Of a stretch of DNA of 64,000 bases, positions 1 through 10,977 are shown piece by piece (positions within the stretch are counted from its first letter, which is position 1; every line of letters starts with the position of its first letter). The notes under the pieces were generated by a model. That model was given only the letters and a program-made list of their open reading frames with translations, did no database searches and was not told the DNA's origin. Source of the DNA: Sequoia sempervirens (lineage: Eukaryota; Streptophyta; Pinopsida; Cupressales; Cupressaceae); assembly GCA_007258455.2 (NCBI GenBank), contig VDFB02000003.1, forward strand, positions 39,745,986 through 39,809,985. The letters are read 5' to 3'. The position numbers and the translations under genes are program-made.

Positions 1-1000
1 TGAAAGCTATTTTTTCATAATCAATCGATTGCCTCCTACATCTATTGCCCACCTTCAACAAAATCTCGGTAGGAAGACCATTAGCAAAATCCATTTCAAC
101 ACAGATGCGAGCACAAGTAGAATTTTGATAGTTGATGGTTTCCTCAGAAGAGAAATGATACTTTCCCAAGCCATTTCCAATAGCTCTCAAACAATCTAAT
201 TCCCAAAACTGAATAGGGAGATAAGGAAGTCTTACCCATAGAAAAGTAGTAGTAAAAATTTTTGTGCACTGATCAAAATCGGGAAACCATGGTTTCATGC
301 AAAGAAAATCACCTTTGTAGAACCAGGGGCCATTTTCTAGCACCAACTCCTTGTCTTCCTTTGATTCAAATTCCAAAATGAAGAGCCCCTTTGCATAGGG
401 AAAAATAATGATTTCATCTTCCATGAAAGTCATCCATTTGTTTGAAACCCATGTGTGTAGATCACATAGTTTCGACCAAGTCTTCGTGAACCAGCATATC
501 AAAGCATGATCAGACAAAAAAACCCTCCCTATCCAATGCCAAACCATCCAAACACACGTATGGTGTTGTTGATGAGAGACAAATAGGGATATGCGGACTA
601 AGCTTCGCAGGGGCACCAAATGCATTGTCTATGGCATGTGGTGGATTCGAATAGGGGACCCCATCACTAGACTTGACAAACAGATGATGCCCTAGCCGTG
701 GGCCATTGCTTGCTCACTCATTCTGTAGATGTGAGCAACCTGAGAAATGAGATCACCATATTCCAATGGCATTAGCAGTGATAGAGGCACATTGATTGTG
801 CCCAAAACCCCTGTCAAAGTGCCACTCCTTATTTACGGATGCCTTGGTTTTACTCGTTAAGGCATGGGAAAAATTGCAATTCCTTGTGTCTGCACAAAAA
901 TCCTTCCTTCCGCCATTAGAATGGCCAACAGATGGAATAGGGCCTGAGAAACTTGAAGCAAAGTGTGGCATAGGAGAACGGGAGTCGGCCATTTGGGAGA
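1..1000 (-). pseudogene. LINE ORF1-like DUF4283 protein, decayed and cut by the left edge
   Basis: On the minus strand, 545 down to 1 translates without a stop as a DUF4283 domain. Landmarks are SDHALICWFTKTW, LHTWVSNKW, GPWFYKGDFLCMKPWFPDFD, WVRLPYLPIQFWEL, IGNGLGKYHF and ARICVEMDFANGLP. In plants this domain is the N-terminal RNA-binding-like part of LINE ORF1 proteins, which usually continue into a CCHC knuckle (here beyond the left edge). The upstream part (545-1000) is in other frames. One shift lies in a run of seven A (516-522), one near 690-700, and one near 780-800. The frame that opens with MADSRSPMPHF at 992 is probably the original N-terminus. Domain assignment is confident; calling it LINE rather than a domesticated zinc-knuckle gene is inference. 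Confidence 0.8.
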
Positions 1001-1065
1001 TCCTAATCCTATCAACCCCAAGAAATATCTAAATTAATGTATTTATAGTTATATAATAAAACTTA

Positions 1066-1306
1066 CATCTAATTATAACCCTGACCCTAATTATAACCTT
1101 GAAATGAAACCTAACCCTAATTCTATATCTAATTATAACTCTCACCTTAATCCTAATAATAACCTTAATTCTAATTCTATCTCTAATCATAGAGCAAACC
1201 TTAATCTAAACTATAACCCTAACCCTAATTCTATATCTAATTATAACCCTAACCTTAATCCTAATAATAACCTTAACGTGAAACCTAACCCTAATTCTAA
1301 TTTGTT
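1066..1306. repeat. Degenerate CCCTAA-type array in strict six-base phase
   Basis: The stretch is made of variants of CCCTAA (CCTTAA, TCTAAT, CCTAAT, TATAAC) read 5' to 3' on the plus strand. The block ttctatatct recurs at 1121 and 1229 (108 bases apart), and tgaaacctaaccctaattct recurs at 1105 and 1279 (174 bases apart). Both distances are multiples of six, so the hexamer phase has been kept through heavy substitution. Because six is a multiple of three it reads as an open frame of alternating Asn/Pro/Ser, which is an artefact of the repeat and not a gene. Confidence 0.85.
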
Positions 1307-1630
1307 TTAAAAATAATGCTATCTAAATTGTTTTAATTTTAATTTTAATTTGTAAATCTTCAACTCACCTTCTTATGACTTGTAAACATGGGTTATGCCT
1401 GAGCTCTTTAGTTATTTTATGAGATTTTTTTTAATTCGTTTCAATCTATTAAATCATGCTATCTATTTTTTTTATGATTTTTTTTTTGGTAAATCTTTCA
1501 TATGATTATAGGCCCCTTGAAGACTATGTGTGGTAAGCATGGTTCAAATTGCGTTATTCTTGAATCTATGCAAATATTTTAGGAGAGTTTTTAATTTGTT
1601 TCAATTTATAAATCATGTGTGTTTTGGTAC

Positions 1631-1670
1631 TTTAATTTTAATTTTAATTTTAATTTTAATTTTTTAATTT
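1631..1670. repeat. TTTTAA simple repeat
   Basis: About six tandem copies of TTTTAA with one imperfect unit. No associated gene is seen. Confidence 0.85.
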
Positions 1671-2340
1671 TCTTTGCAAATATTTGATAAGGTTATGCGA
1701 ACCTTTAGTGTTGTTTGAATCATTATCCATAATTTAGAAACCATTATCCTTGATATTATGCATAAAATTATCATCACACAATCCATATAAATTATAGTTA
1801 TAATTAGAAGGTTTTCTTATCATTTTGTACAAGAGGTTGACCTTTTTGTAAGACAAATTGCCTAATTCTACCCTTTGGATGAAAACCAATGGGGTGATTT
1901 CAATCAAAGGTAAAAAAAATTCATTTTTGTTTGCAATTATAAAAATTGACATGGACTTATAAGTTTTCCCCCTAATTTTAAATAATATTATAGGGATACC
2001 CCCTATCTTTCTTGAATTCATAATAGAAGCAATTGAATTAGATAAATGAAAAAAAATCATTCTTCACAATTTTAGGAAGCACATAATTGTAAAAAATGTG
2101 AGGATTTATGAGAGTAATTTCAACCATGATGAGGCTTTTTTAAGATAGATCCAACATGATACTAGCTTTCTCACTCTAAATTCCTTTATTAATAATGGAT
2201 TCATTCTAGGCATAGGCTTCTTGTGCACTTTCTCATACACTATGGAGTAAAACTTGCACTTACCATTATAATTTCCCTCTCATGCCTATTATAGTCTTCC
2301 CAAACAATTTTGAACTAATTAAAACATAACTATTATATAA
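1671..2340. other. AT-rich intergenic sequence, no gene seen
   Basis: I see no coding signal longer than chance, no LTR terminus and no primer-binding site in this stretch. Confidence 0.5.
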
Positions 2341-2351
2341 CTTTTTGGCAG

Positions 2352-2573
2352 GAACTTTGCTGCCTTGCAGCTCTTGTTTCTCTTGTTGCTCTCAGCTCTC
2401 ATCCTGATGATGGATCACAGAGTGTGATCCGAAATGTTGATGCAAAAAATTTGCACACAATCGAATCCAGAAATCACTCCAATAACATTATGGATTGTGA
2501 AAACTTGATATCACTAATTGAAAATAAAAAGTTAAAATTAATTAATTGTAACATTTTAATTGATTTGACTTAG
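2352..2573 (+). pseudogene. Exon-like open frame of unknown identity
   Basis: A 73-codon frame follows a plausible splice acceptor (pyrimidine-rich tract and ttggcag ending at 2351) and runs to a TAG at 2571. It begins ELCCLAALVSLVALSAHPDD and continues with RNVDAKNLHTIESRNHSNN. Composition is more gene-like than the surrounding AT-rich DNA up to about 2515, after which it enters a dispersed AT-rich repeat. I do not recognise the family. It may be a fragment of a host gene captured or stranded here, or a chance open frame. Confidence 0.25.
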
Positions 2574-2720
2574 TTTTAAACTATAATTATTTATTATTTA
2601 TCTTTAAAATAATTTTATATAATTATTTAACTAATATTTACTAATTTATTTTTTAGTTAAAAATATAATTGAATATTTGAAATTTAAGTTGTATGTGAAC
2701 TCTTTTTATTTTTATTTTTT
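2514..2720. repeat. Dispersed AT-rich repeat, copy 1 (uninterrupted)
   Basis: About 200 bp from taattgaaaataaaaagtt onward is repeated at 58283-58555 with modest divergence, including the shared blocks taattgtaacattttaattg and aaaatataattgaatatttg. This copy carries the empty site of the short LINE insertion found in copy 2. Element type is unknown. Confidence 0.85.
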
Positions 2721-3009
2721 TCATTAAAAATTGTCAGAAAAATCTGGCATAAACTACATATTGTTAGCTAATTACTCATGGAAGTGATTTTAAAAATAAT
2801 AAAAAAGTTAATCTTTTGAAGGAGCCACAACACATGTTATGTTATGTTTTGTTGACAAAAACAATACCAAATTTTTTGGCTCCCTTTTTTGAACTCTTTA
2901 ATCTCTACTATTTACAAATAAAATTAGTAGTCTAAAAAGTAGATTCAGAGCACTATGACCCTTGTTTTTGTTGCATCTTAAAATTTTGAGTGTAACTATT
3001 ATCAATTTC

Positions 3010-3727
3010 TCATTCAAGGTCAGTATTTTCTGATTTCAAAAAAAAAAATAGTGGCCACTTAAAACCCTTTTTTTGGCCCCTCATTTTTGAGCACTTACTT
3101 ACCTCTGGTCTATTTTGGGAAGAGCCACTTTTACCTTGAAACATCCTAATATGAAAGTAATTGGAAATTTGATGAAGAATTAACTCACAATATAGTTTTC
3201 TTAGAAAATATAGTGGCACCTCAAAATTATTCAATGGAGGTTGGTCAAAGACCATCCACCACCTATTCCAAAATTTATTTATCTCATCATGATTACACAA
3301 ATGTATTGGAAACTTCTTTGAATTCATTGGTTTTAGGATCTATAACAAGAAGACATATGCTTTCCTTGCTTATGTCTTTCTTTTTCACATCATCATAGGA
3401 CAATTTTGTTGCATAATATTGATGACATGAATCTCTGTAAGTTTTAAATTGATTTATTTGGTTTGTGACTGTGTCAACATTCGTCAACATGGCTTCCAAT
3501 ACTGAGGCACAAGATTAGTGATGTTGGTTTGATGTTGAACCCCTCAATTTTGAAACTAATTCATGAATTGCAACTTTGTTTTTCTCTAGATGCCCTAACA
3601 AATCCTCTCGACTTTGTCTAGGGTTTGTTGGAAGGGTGGAAGGGTCAAGCATCCTAGGGTTTTCCTTAGGCAATTCATCATTTAAATTTGGTTGTGGCTC
3701 AAGATTTGCATGATCTGTTATATAATT
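3010..3727 (-). pseudogene. Decayed protein fragment, family not recognised
   Basis: Three neighbouring minus-strand frames look like one broken protein. The upstream part reads NLNDELPKENPRM then LLGHLEKNKVAIHELVSKLR. The middle part (3499-3293) begins MEAMLTNVDTVTNQINQFKT and includes KNKTNEF-like hydrophilic sequence. The lower part contains FWNRWWMVFDQPPLNNFEV and ends near FHIRMFQGK, followed by a possible splice donor. Stops and shifts separate the pieces. No catalytic motif is visible. It could be a captured host-gene fragment or part of an old transposon protein. Confidence 0.3.
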
Positions 3728-4200
3728 TAAAAAACATGAAATTGATAAAAAAATAGTCCATTTTTTCTAATCCAAACAAAATTTAAATCTAATGAAAAAA
3801 AATCACTTATCTCTTCTTCAACGTGGTATTGTGAAGCAAGGTTGCAAAGGGAAAAACACGTTCGCATTATGCAGAGTTGAGAGAAATAAAATTGTTGCAA
3901 AAAACATAGGCTGCAAGTGAGCAAAACAGATAGGTTTTTTATTTTTGTAACTTTATTGAGCAAAATGTGTACACGTTTTTTTCTTCCTAAAACACATGTT
4001 GTTTTGATAATAATGCGTAGGCATTTATTTTGATAATAACGTGCATGTTATTTTTTAAATAACTTGCTCATGTTATGGCTCAAAATTTTCAAGTCATAAC
4101 ATGAGTACGTTATTTGAATTTATTCAAAATGTGAGCATGTTTTGATCATTTTTGGGCATTTGGCCACTTTTTTGTGCCCCATCTTGCTACACATGCGTCA
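3728..4200. other. AT-rich spacer with short inverted repeat
   Basis: There is no gene here. An imperfect palindrome of 21-base arms (4057-4077 and 4095-4115, core ctcatgttatg / cataacatgag) could form a hairpin with a 17-base loop. Confidence 0.5.
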
Positions 4201-4522
4201 CAAAATATAGAGCCACACCTTTTTAGAGTAATCATCTATAAATGCCACAAAATATGATGATCCTCCAAAAGAAACTATAGGGGTTGGACCCCAAACATTT
4301 GAATGGAATATAATCTAGAATACCCTTACTTTTATGACTACCTCATTTAAACTTCTATCTAGACTGCTTATCATACACAAAATGCTTGCAAAAGTTTAAA
4401 TTCAAATATTTTAGAGTTGGAAGTAACTTACTGTTTAACAATACCTTTAGCCCTTTCTCACTCATATGACCTAGTCATTGATGCCATAAATAAGTAGATT
4501 CATTTGTTTCCTTAGATACTGT
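4201..4522 (-). pseudogene. Copia C: GAG-pre-integrase zinc motif and integrase start
   Basis: Minus-strand translation gives ESTYLWHQ-stop-LGHMSEKGLKVLLN, matching the HX3H half of the GAG-pre-integrase zinc-binding motif, then NFCKHFVYDKQSR where the second cysteine of CX2C is replaced by Phe. The integrase opening (LDYIPFKCLGSNPYSF) follows and dies in stops near 4201. It directly continues the reading that ends at 50730. Confidence 0.75.
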
Positions 4523-5839
4523 TGATGTCAAAAATTGGCAAGGTAACAACCCTTTGTGGGAAACTCAGTTTATGGGGAACTTATTGCACTAAACTGAGTG
4601 ACCTCCAGATTTTTAAAGAAGCCGACTTCTTTTGTGAATGGGGTTTTGGAATGAAAAACAAAAGCATATATAAAATAAAGAATCTAACTAAGGTGATACA
4701 CAAGAATTTATATGAACTTGGCACGATAAACCTATCTTTTGGATAAAGTCCAAGGGCCTGCTTAGCAATTTACCATATCTTAGAATAACATAAATTAAGG
4801 ATTACAGCATGAACAACTCATTCAGTGACATAAAATAATAATCATACCCATTTACTATAAAGAAGAGTTAGAAGACATGATCTAAACTAGCAAACTTGCA
4901 TTCAAATTATAGAAGTACAACAAATAAACCATTCAAACAATAATGGCACACCATAGAGTTTATCAATAACATAAGAAACAAAGAGGCCGAACAGTGGCAT
5001 AGTCTGTAAGTCTTGCAATTAAACAATACAAAGGCCTGGTCTCTCCAAAAATCCTATGATTTTAACACTGGAAAAAGCATATGATCACCAAACTTGTAAC
5101 CTAAAATATTGGAAACTTGGACCTGTGGAAACTGGAACTCGGAACCTATTTCCCAAAGAAAAGAGCAATATTTATAGCGATCCCTCCACCGATTTGGTGA
5201 GCAACAACCGAAAAGATCCAGAATTTGAATAATGATGTTGAGGCAATGATCACCTTTGGTTGTTGAAACCGAAAAGATTCAAGACACAACATTTGACCGC
5301 CCTCCATTCAGGTGCATCCCCTGTGAATGATGGTAGTGGTCCAAAAAATCCTCATGGAAACAAGTGTTTCCCTTTGGGATAGGCAGTTAGAACACGTGGC
5401 AGCATCCTGCAGCTTCTAGTCCGCTTCATCCCCTGCGTTGAAGAAGTGTGCGCTGAAGAGATGCGTGGCAACATTTCGCTGCCCATGGTCGATATTTTAT
5501 TCCTTCACTAAAAGCTTTCATATAGAAGACACGTAGAAAAATGCTCACTATAGATGCTGCTTGTGGGGCCCACTAAATCCTTATGCAAATGGAAGTAATG
5601 TGGCATGCAAGTGGGGTTTGATGAGGAAGTGATCAAAATAACCCGTAGCGACGACACATGGGAGCATTTTAGGGGCCGATAGAAGAGCAAGGAGAAAACT
5701 CCTTCAAAGAGTGATAAGCGGACATGTGGTAGAAGCCACAACAATAACCAAAAAGGGGTAGATAAAAATTGTTGATGGCCTGGGCCGACACTTAGCCAAA
5801 ATCAAACCTGAAGGGAGCATGGTGAATTCCACATTCACA
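4523..5839 (-). repeat. Element A 3' LTR
   Basis: 1317 bp, TG...CA termini, matching 49414-50729 over its full length with scattered substitutions. A TATA box reads TATAAATA on the minus strand at 5169-5176. Confidence 0.9.
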
Positions 5840-6183
5840 ACTTCTGCTGACTATTAGGGGCATTTCACTTTGAGGAACGTAGAACCCTAAATTTTCTCTG
5901 GTTTGCAAACCATAGCACCATCCATTGGCGATAAAAAAAGAGTTTGGAAAGGGCTTCCTGCAGAGGTGGCCAACCATCTTCAGATGGTCTCTCTACTTTG
6001 CACAGATTCTCATGTGCTTCGCCTAGGTCAATTGTTTCTTTATGAGGCAGTGTATCAAGAAAACTGACCCATGCTTCACAATGGAACAATAGCTATGCAA
6101 GAGGATGGATGACCCCTTCAATGTCTATTATAGTAGGAGGATGGCTAAAAATCTAGAAAGATTTTGGGTCTCACTCTTTCTCT
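5840..6183. other. Element A sequence between the sense accessory ORF and the 3' LTR
   Basis: No gene is seen. The usual purine tract before a 3' LTR is poor here: the minus strand reads agtcagcagaagt next to the LTR. Weak open frames run into the LTR and are probably chance. Confidence 0.5.
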
Positions 6184-9100
6184 TCAGTTCTTTCTACAAT
6201 CTGTTCGGTCGTGACTATCAACCCATCTTAAAAAAAATGGAGATGGCAGACCCATCTCGCTCAACCAGGAGAAATTTTCCCACATGTCTATTGTCTGGTT
6301 CAAGGTAGCTACGACCACCTTAGTCCACTGTAAGGACAAGTGGCAATGGATGAACTTATTTTTCATTTGAGTAGTAGCATCCCGATCTTCGAGCCCTGCC
6401 TTGGCTAAGTCTTCATCAGAGACCGAATATAGATTGGTGAGCAGACTCTTTGCTTTCGAAACCTTCTCTGAGATGAACCATGGGAATTTCTCAATTGTTC
6501 CATGAACCTCCTGGCTCAATCTGGTTTCCTTTGAGATGAACCAGAGTGTTGGCTACAGTGTTAGGCATAAAGTTTTAATCTTTTCCCAATAAGAAATATA
6601 TATCTACCAAGCCAATGGGATGAGGTCCGACTGAGCGGAGGAGGTCTGGAGAGAGCTCCTTAGAGAGGCAATCTCTACATCCTTTGAGTTAATGGCCTCT
6701 GCAAATTCCACATTTTTCCTTTTTGCGGATGCTAGTTGCTCCCCAGAGCTGCTCATTTCTTTATGCCAGTTTTCTTTGGCTTGGGCGCAGTTCACCAATT
6801 CTCTATCAAGAGAGGACTTTGTCTTTTGAAGCTCTTTCTCTAACTAGGCCTTTCGGTCCTCAAAGTCCTTATGATTCTTTACTAATTCCTGCTGGTATAG
6901 AGCACTTTGAGCTACCAACTCTTCCTCCTTTTGTTGCAGACTTTGCTCTGTTGAGGTCAATTGGCTTTGATATTTTTGGTTCCTTGCCTATAGCTCAATC
7001 AGCAACATGGGGTCAATAGATTGGGACTTATCGAGTTTCTCCTGGAGTTTTCTCCATTATGACTCCTCCATTCACACCTTCTCAAATAGGCGTGAAACTT
7101 CTGCTTCTAGTTATTTTTCCTTTTGTTTCCATGAAAATGACTCATTCCTTCACCGGCTTTAGTTGCTCCTCCTTTTTCTTCAATTAACGGTCAGACTTTA
7201 GGAAGTCAGTCGTTACTACCCGCTGCGTTTCCTCCATGAGTTCCACCTTATCTTGCGACCGGGCTGCGATTAGATCAAGTCCCATGGAATGCATGTCATA
7301 ATCGCTTAGGATCATCTCCCCCTATGGTTTGACAACATTTGGGTACATGGTGGGAAAATTCAACACTTTTTTCTCTTCATTGTAAACTGTATATACCTTG
7401 GATTCTGCCTCCTTATCATCTTTTGCTTTTCGCTTCTGGATCCTGAGGGCTCACATTTGCTTTGTGGCTTCTCCCTGAGATATGAATTCAGATGGTGACC
7501 AAACTAGTCTGCCAATAATAGGTGCACCGAGAGGTAGGGAAAAAGGAAATACTCATGTAGTGGGCCCTTGCATTTTCTTTAGTGGGAGATTGACAGTTTT
7601 CGGGGAGAAAAAGGGGACTTTCCATAGTTTGGTTTGCAAATTGGGGAAAGGGCTCATTAGTTGTGGTGATGGGGTAGTTGCAATCGAGTCTATTTGCTAG
7701 ACATGTTGGATCGGACTCGAAGTAGTAGAGGCAATAGGGGTGCCAATGGCGGCTGAGCTTTTAGCAAGAGAGGCGAGGAAATATTGAGTAGTGACAATCG
7801 ACATTAAAGTTCACGGAGGTGTTAAGATAGATTGCCCAGTTTGGAAAAATTGGGAGAAGCCTCTTGGAAACAATGCGGTAGGGACAAATAAAGCAAGGCC
7901 AAGACTTGTAGTAATGGGATCTGAGGGAATGGAAGAGGACATCAAAGATTGAGAAGTAAGAAAAGCGGAAGTGAAAATTACCTATTGACTAGACATTGGC
8001 AGTGCTTCACTTGTCACTAGCTACTTACTTCGGGTTCTTGGCTTGCTGCAAGCACTTGGCTTTTAGCGAATCCTTGTGGGCCTTTTCCTGAAATAGCTTC
8101 AGTGTGTGGCCTCTTAGCAGGTGGGGAGTCTTCGATCTCCACAGTTTCTATAGTTTTTGGTTGTTGCTACTGGGGTGCTCTTTTTGTTTTTGAGGACCAC
8201 GTTAGTGTTTGTGAGGCTCATGACACATTTAGTCACACATTTGAAATGACATAGGCAGACTGCCCTATAGACTTTGTCTTTTTCTAGGTGGAGGACATTG
8301 ATGTCTCGGCTTCCTCTTCTGCTTGATCTTCTTCTTCATCGGGGTCGACACCATCGCTATCGCTTGAGTTGGAAGTAGAGTGCTCCTCATCCCATAGCCT
8401 TTCAAAGTCTTTGTCTTACATCATGTTATCATAAGGTACATCAGCCCATTTTATCTCCTAGCGATATATCCAGAAGGATATGATCTTTTCGACAATCCAT
8501 TCTTCCTCAGTCCTCAACTTATTGTACATAGTCTTCCCCATTTTATGGTTCTCATCATAATTCGCCACCAAGAAATAGAACCTATGCCATGGCAGCCCGC
8601 TGTCTTCAATGGGGATATGAACTAGGTTGACCAATAATTCATCTTTATCTTCTAGTGGGCTGCATCTCTGCTCCCAATAAGGCTGAGGGCTATAGGTTAC
8701 CTTGAGGTGATCATACGGTAAATCATTGAAAGGGTTGTATTCCCACTTGTCACAGATCATTACTAACCCTAAATGAGCTAGTTTATCCTGTAAAAGTGGG
8801 TGCATATGCTTCTTTTTCATGGCCACCATTTTGAAAGTCTGCAGACAGGTGAAGAATCCCTTCCTCTTGACTTTTTTGCTGCTGCAAATGGTAATATAAA
8901 TAATGCAAGCCTATCGGAACAATTTCATAGCCAACACTCAATTAGTCACACATATCGGAAGGTGGAAGGGTTCTTTAGTGAAGCCTCGCATTAGGACGAA
9001 TGTAAAATCTGCTTTGAAAACCACTCAAATTTAGGAATGAAATTTTGTATAAATTCTGTCTGAGTCAAGGTGAGCCTATTAGCATGCTCCTCTCCTAGTA

Positions 9101-10129
9101 AATCTTGCAAAATTAGAGTCAAGAAATGATCTGAAAATGCATAATAATCAAAAGTAGAAGAGAGGAGAGGGGGGTCTAGACAGAAACTAGTTTTTTCCTA
9201 CCCTTCTTAAAGATAGACAACTCCATACGCTCAGCAAAGAAATCAGGATTTTGGTATAAGAACATATAAGCAAGATAAGAGACAAATCTGAAATTTCGTT
9301 TAATTGGGTACTTGTTAATTTGCTCTAACATCTTCTTTGACAGGAATTCTCCAAAATCATACTAGAAATAAGATTTTTGATAGTGGAATTGGAAAGATGG
9401 ACCCAATTGAAAAGACTGCACCTCTTGGTTAGTGTCTAGACCGAAAATAAATGCCATCATTGAAAAGGCATCTTGTAGGTTTTCCTTGAAAGCACTGTGA
9501 GGAGTAGGAATTACTGGCGGCTTCCCACATTCTGCCTCAATTCTTCCAGTTTCTTCATTGAAAAACTCTAGAGCCTTATTCCTAGTGCTCCATATCTCAT
9601 TTCCTCATTTGGGATTGAATGTCTCCACTTTCATCCCTCTTTGCATAGGGTCTAGAATGCACAACATGTTCTAGATGGTGGTCGGGCTTATGTTAATTGA
9701 AAGAGTTTGGCCCTCAATAGTGCTAGTACTTGGATTGAAATGCCCAGTGGCTGCATCTACCAACTCTGGACAGTAGTGCATAGATGAGACCATATACTAA
9801 GGAAACCTGTTGAACCATATCTTTTCTACGGCTGACATTGGCCTCCTGGACACCTTCATTCATGCGCAGGTTGCTTCCCTCAATCCTTTGGGGTTTCTTG
9901 CAAGAAAGGGATCATGGACATTATACCAATATTCATGAACTAAGCTCTGGTCTTTGTAGATTTTGGGCTTGTCCATCCGCCTTGTGTTTTCCCATTCTAG
10001 CTTGTCAGGAATTCCCGGTGTAGCATATGAAATATCTTCAAAGACATTAACCGCCCATGCTCTTCGCAGAGCTTTAGCTAATTCTTGCGTTGCTACTAGC
10101 CTAACTCCTTGGCTTGAACTTTTTGCCAT
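6184..10129 (-). pseudogene. Element A long sense accessory ORF with coiled coil, family not recognised
   Basis: A reading of roughly 1300 codons, broken by several stops and some shifts, runs from MAKSSSQGVRLVATQELAKA at 10129 to a stop at 6184. In order: a globular N-terminal part (DKLEWENTRRMDKPKIYKDQ, YMVSSMHYCPELVDAATGHF, NPKWGNEIWSTRNKALEFF); a second globular part starting near 8829 (MVAMKKKHMHPLLQDKLAHL, DKWEYNPFNDLPYDHLKVTY); an acidic low-complexity stretch near 8380 to 8280; EDSPPAKRPHTEA, which resembles a nuclear localisation signal, near 8130; a glutamine- and lysine-rich coiled coil (about 7080 to 6620, for example AQAKENWHKEMSSSGEQLAS); and a C-terminal part (FISEKVSKAKSLLTNLYSVS). 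It lies between integrase and 3' LTR on the pol strand. Tat-lineage elements often carry extra ORFs there, but I cannot name a family. Confidence 0.6.
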
Positions 10130-10807
10130 TGCTAATCTGCGAGAAGCTTTCTACTTAGCTTGAATTCTTCTACAATTTTACTTCAACTTTGGCTATGCTC
10201 TTAGAAATTTTTGCTTTATGCTTTTAGTAGCATTCTTAAAAGAAAAACTTTAAGTGCTTTAAAACTTTTACATGCAATATTTTAGTGATCTTTTCTCAAG
10301 GTGGTAGACGAGAACCACCTTTTTTGCATTTAATGCAGCATGTACTGCTGACCCTTTGGCTTGTGTGAGATGAATTACTTGCCATTTTGATTTGACAAGG
10401 ATTCATAAATATAATTAGCAACTGCTTGTACAACACAATTTTCTTGGAACTTGAGCTGACGCCTTGCAAGAAGCTTAAGCCTTCATATGCGTTGGAAATT
10501 AATATCTTAAAAAGAATGATTATGTTGAAGATGCACTCAATATTTGAAAAGATACGAGTTCTACCTTGGAATAAGCAAAATACCTGGAGGATGACACCTC
10601 GGTCCTTGGCAGTGCACAACACCGTCGATTGCTGCCAATAGCTTAGGCTAATTAATTAGCCTTCATCAGTTTTGCACACAGTAAATCGTACTTAGCAGAC
10701 ACAACTGGGCGGGAAATTCGAGCAATACTTGGCACAACTTTCAAGTTGGTACTTGATTAATATTGTGTTTATGGCAAGCGGATTACCACGCCTTTCCTCG
10801 CTTTTTC

Positions 10808-10814
10808 TATAAAT
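10808..10814 (+). promoter_or_regulatory. TATA box for the antisense ORF of element A
   Basis: TATAAAT followed by GGGCC lies 170 bp before the ATG at 10978 on the plus strand, opposite to the transcription of element A. The 850-bp gap between the two divergent accessory ORFs (10130-10977) holds no coding sequence and is a natural place for a promoter. Confidence 0.5.
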
Positions 10815-10977
10815 GGGCCTCTTCGTAGTTGTGAAATCACACTTAGCGATTTGAGTAGAATTGGTATTAGGTAATTGGCCTAGTAGTTTAGTATTTGTAG
10901 TTGCATAGCATTCTCATAGGCTAGACTTAGGTGCTTTGTAGGGATAGTTCTAAAGTATTTGCAGAAGGTCTAACAAG

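Noticed and set aside
1104..1310. Asn/Pro/Ser-rich open frame as a gene
   Set aside because: It is the translation of a six-base repeat, which keeps any frame open.
4518..4527. A clean 5-bp target duplication for element A
   Set aside because: The flanks ctata (right, before TGTGAATG) and acagt (left, after ACATCA) in element sense do not match. I rely on the split copia frame instead.
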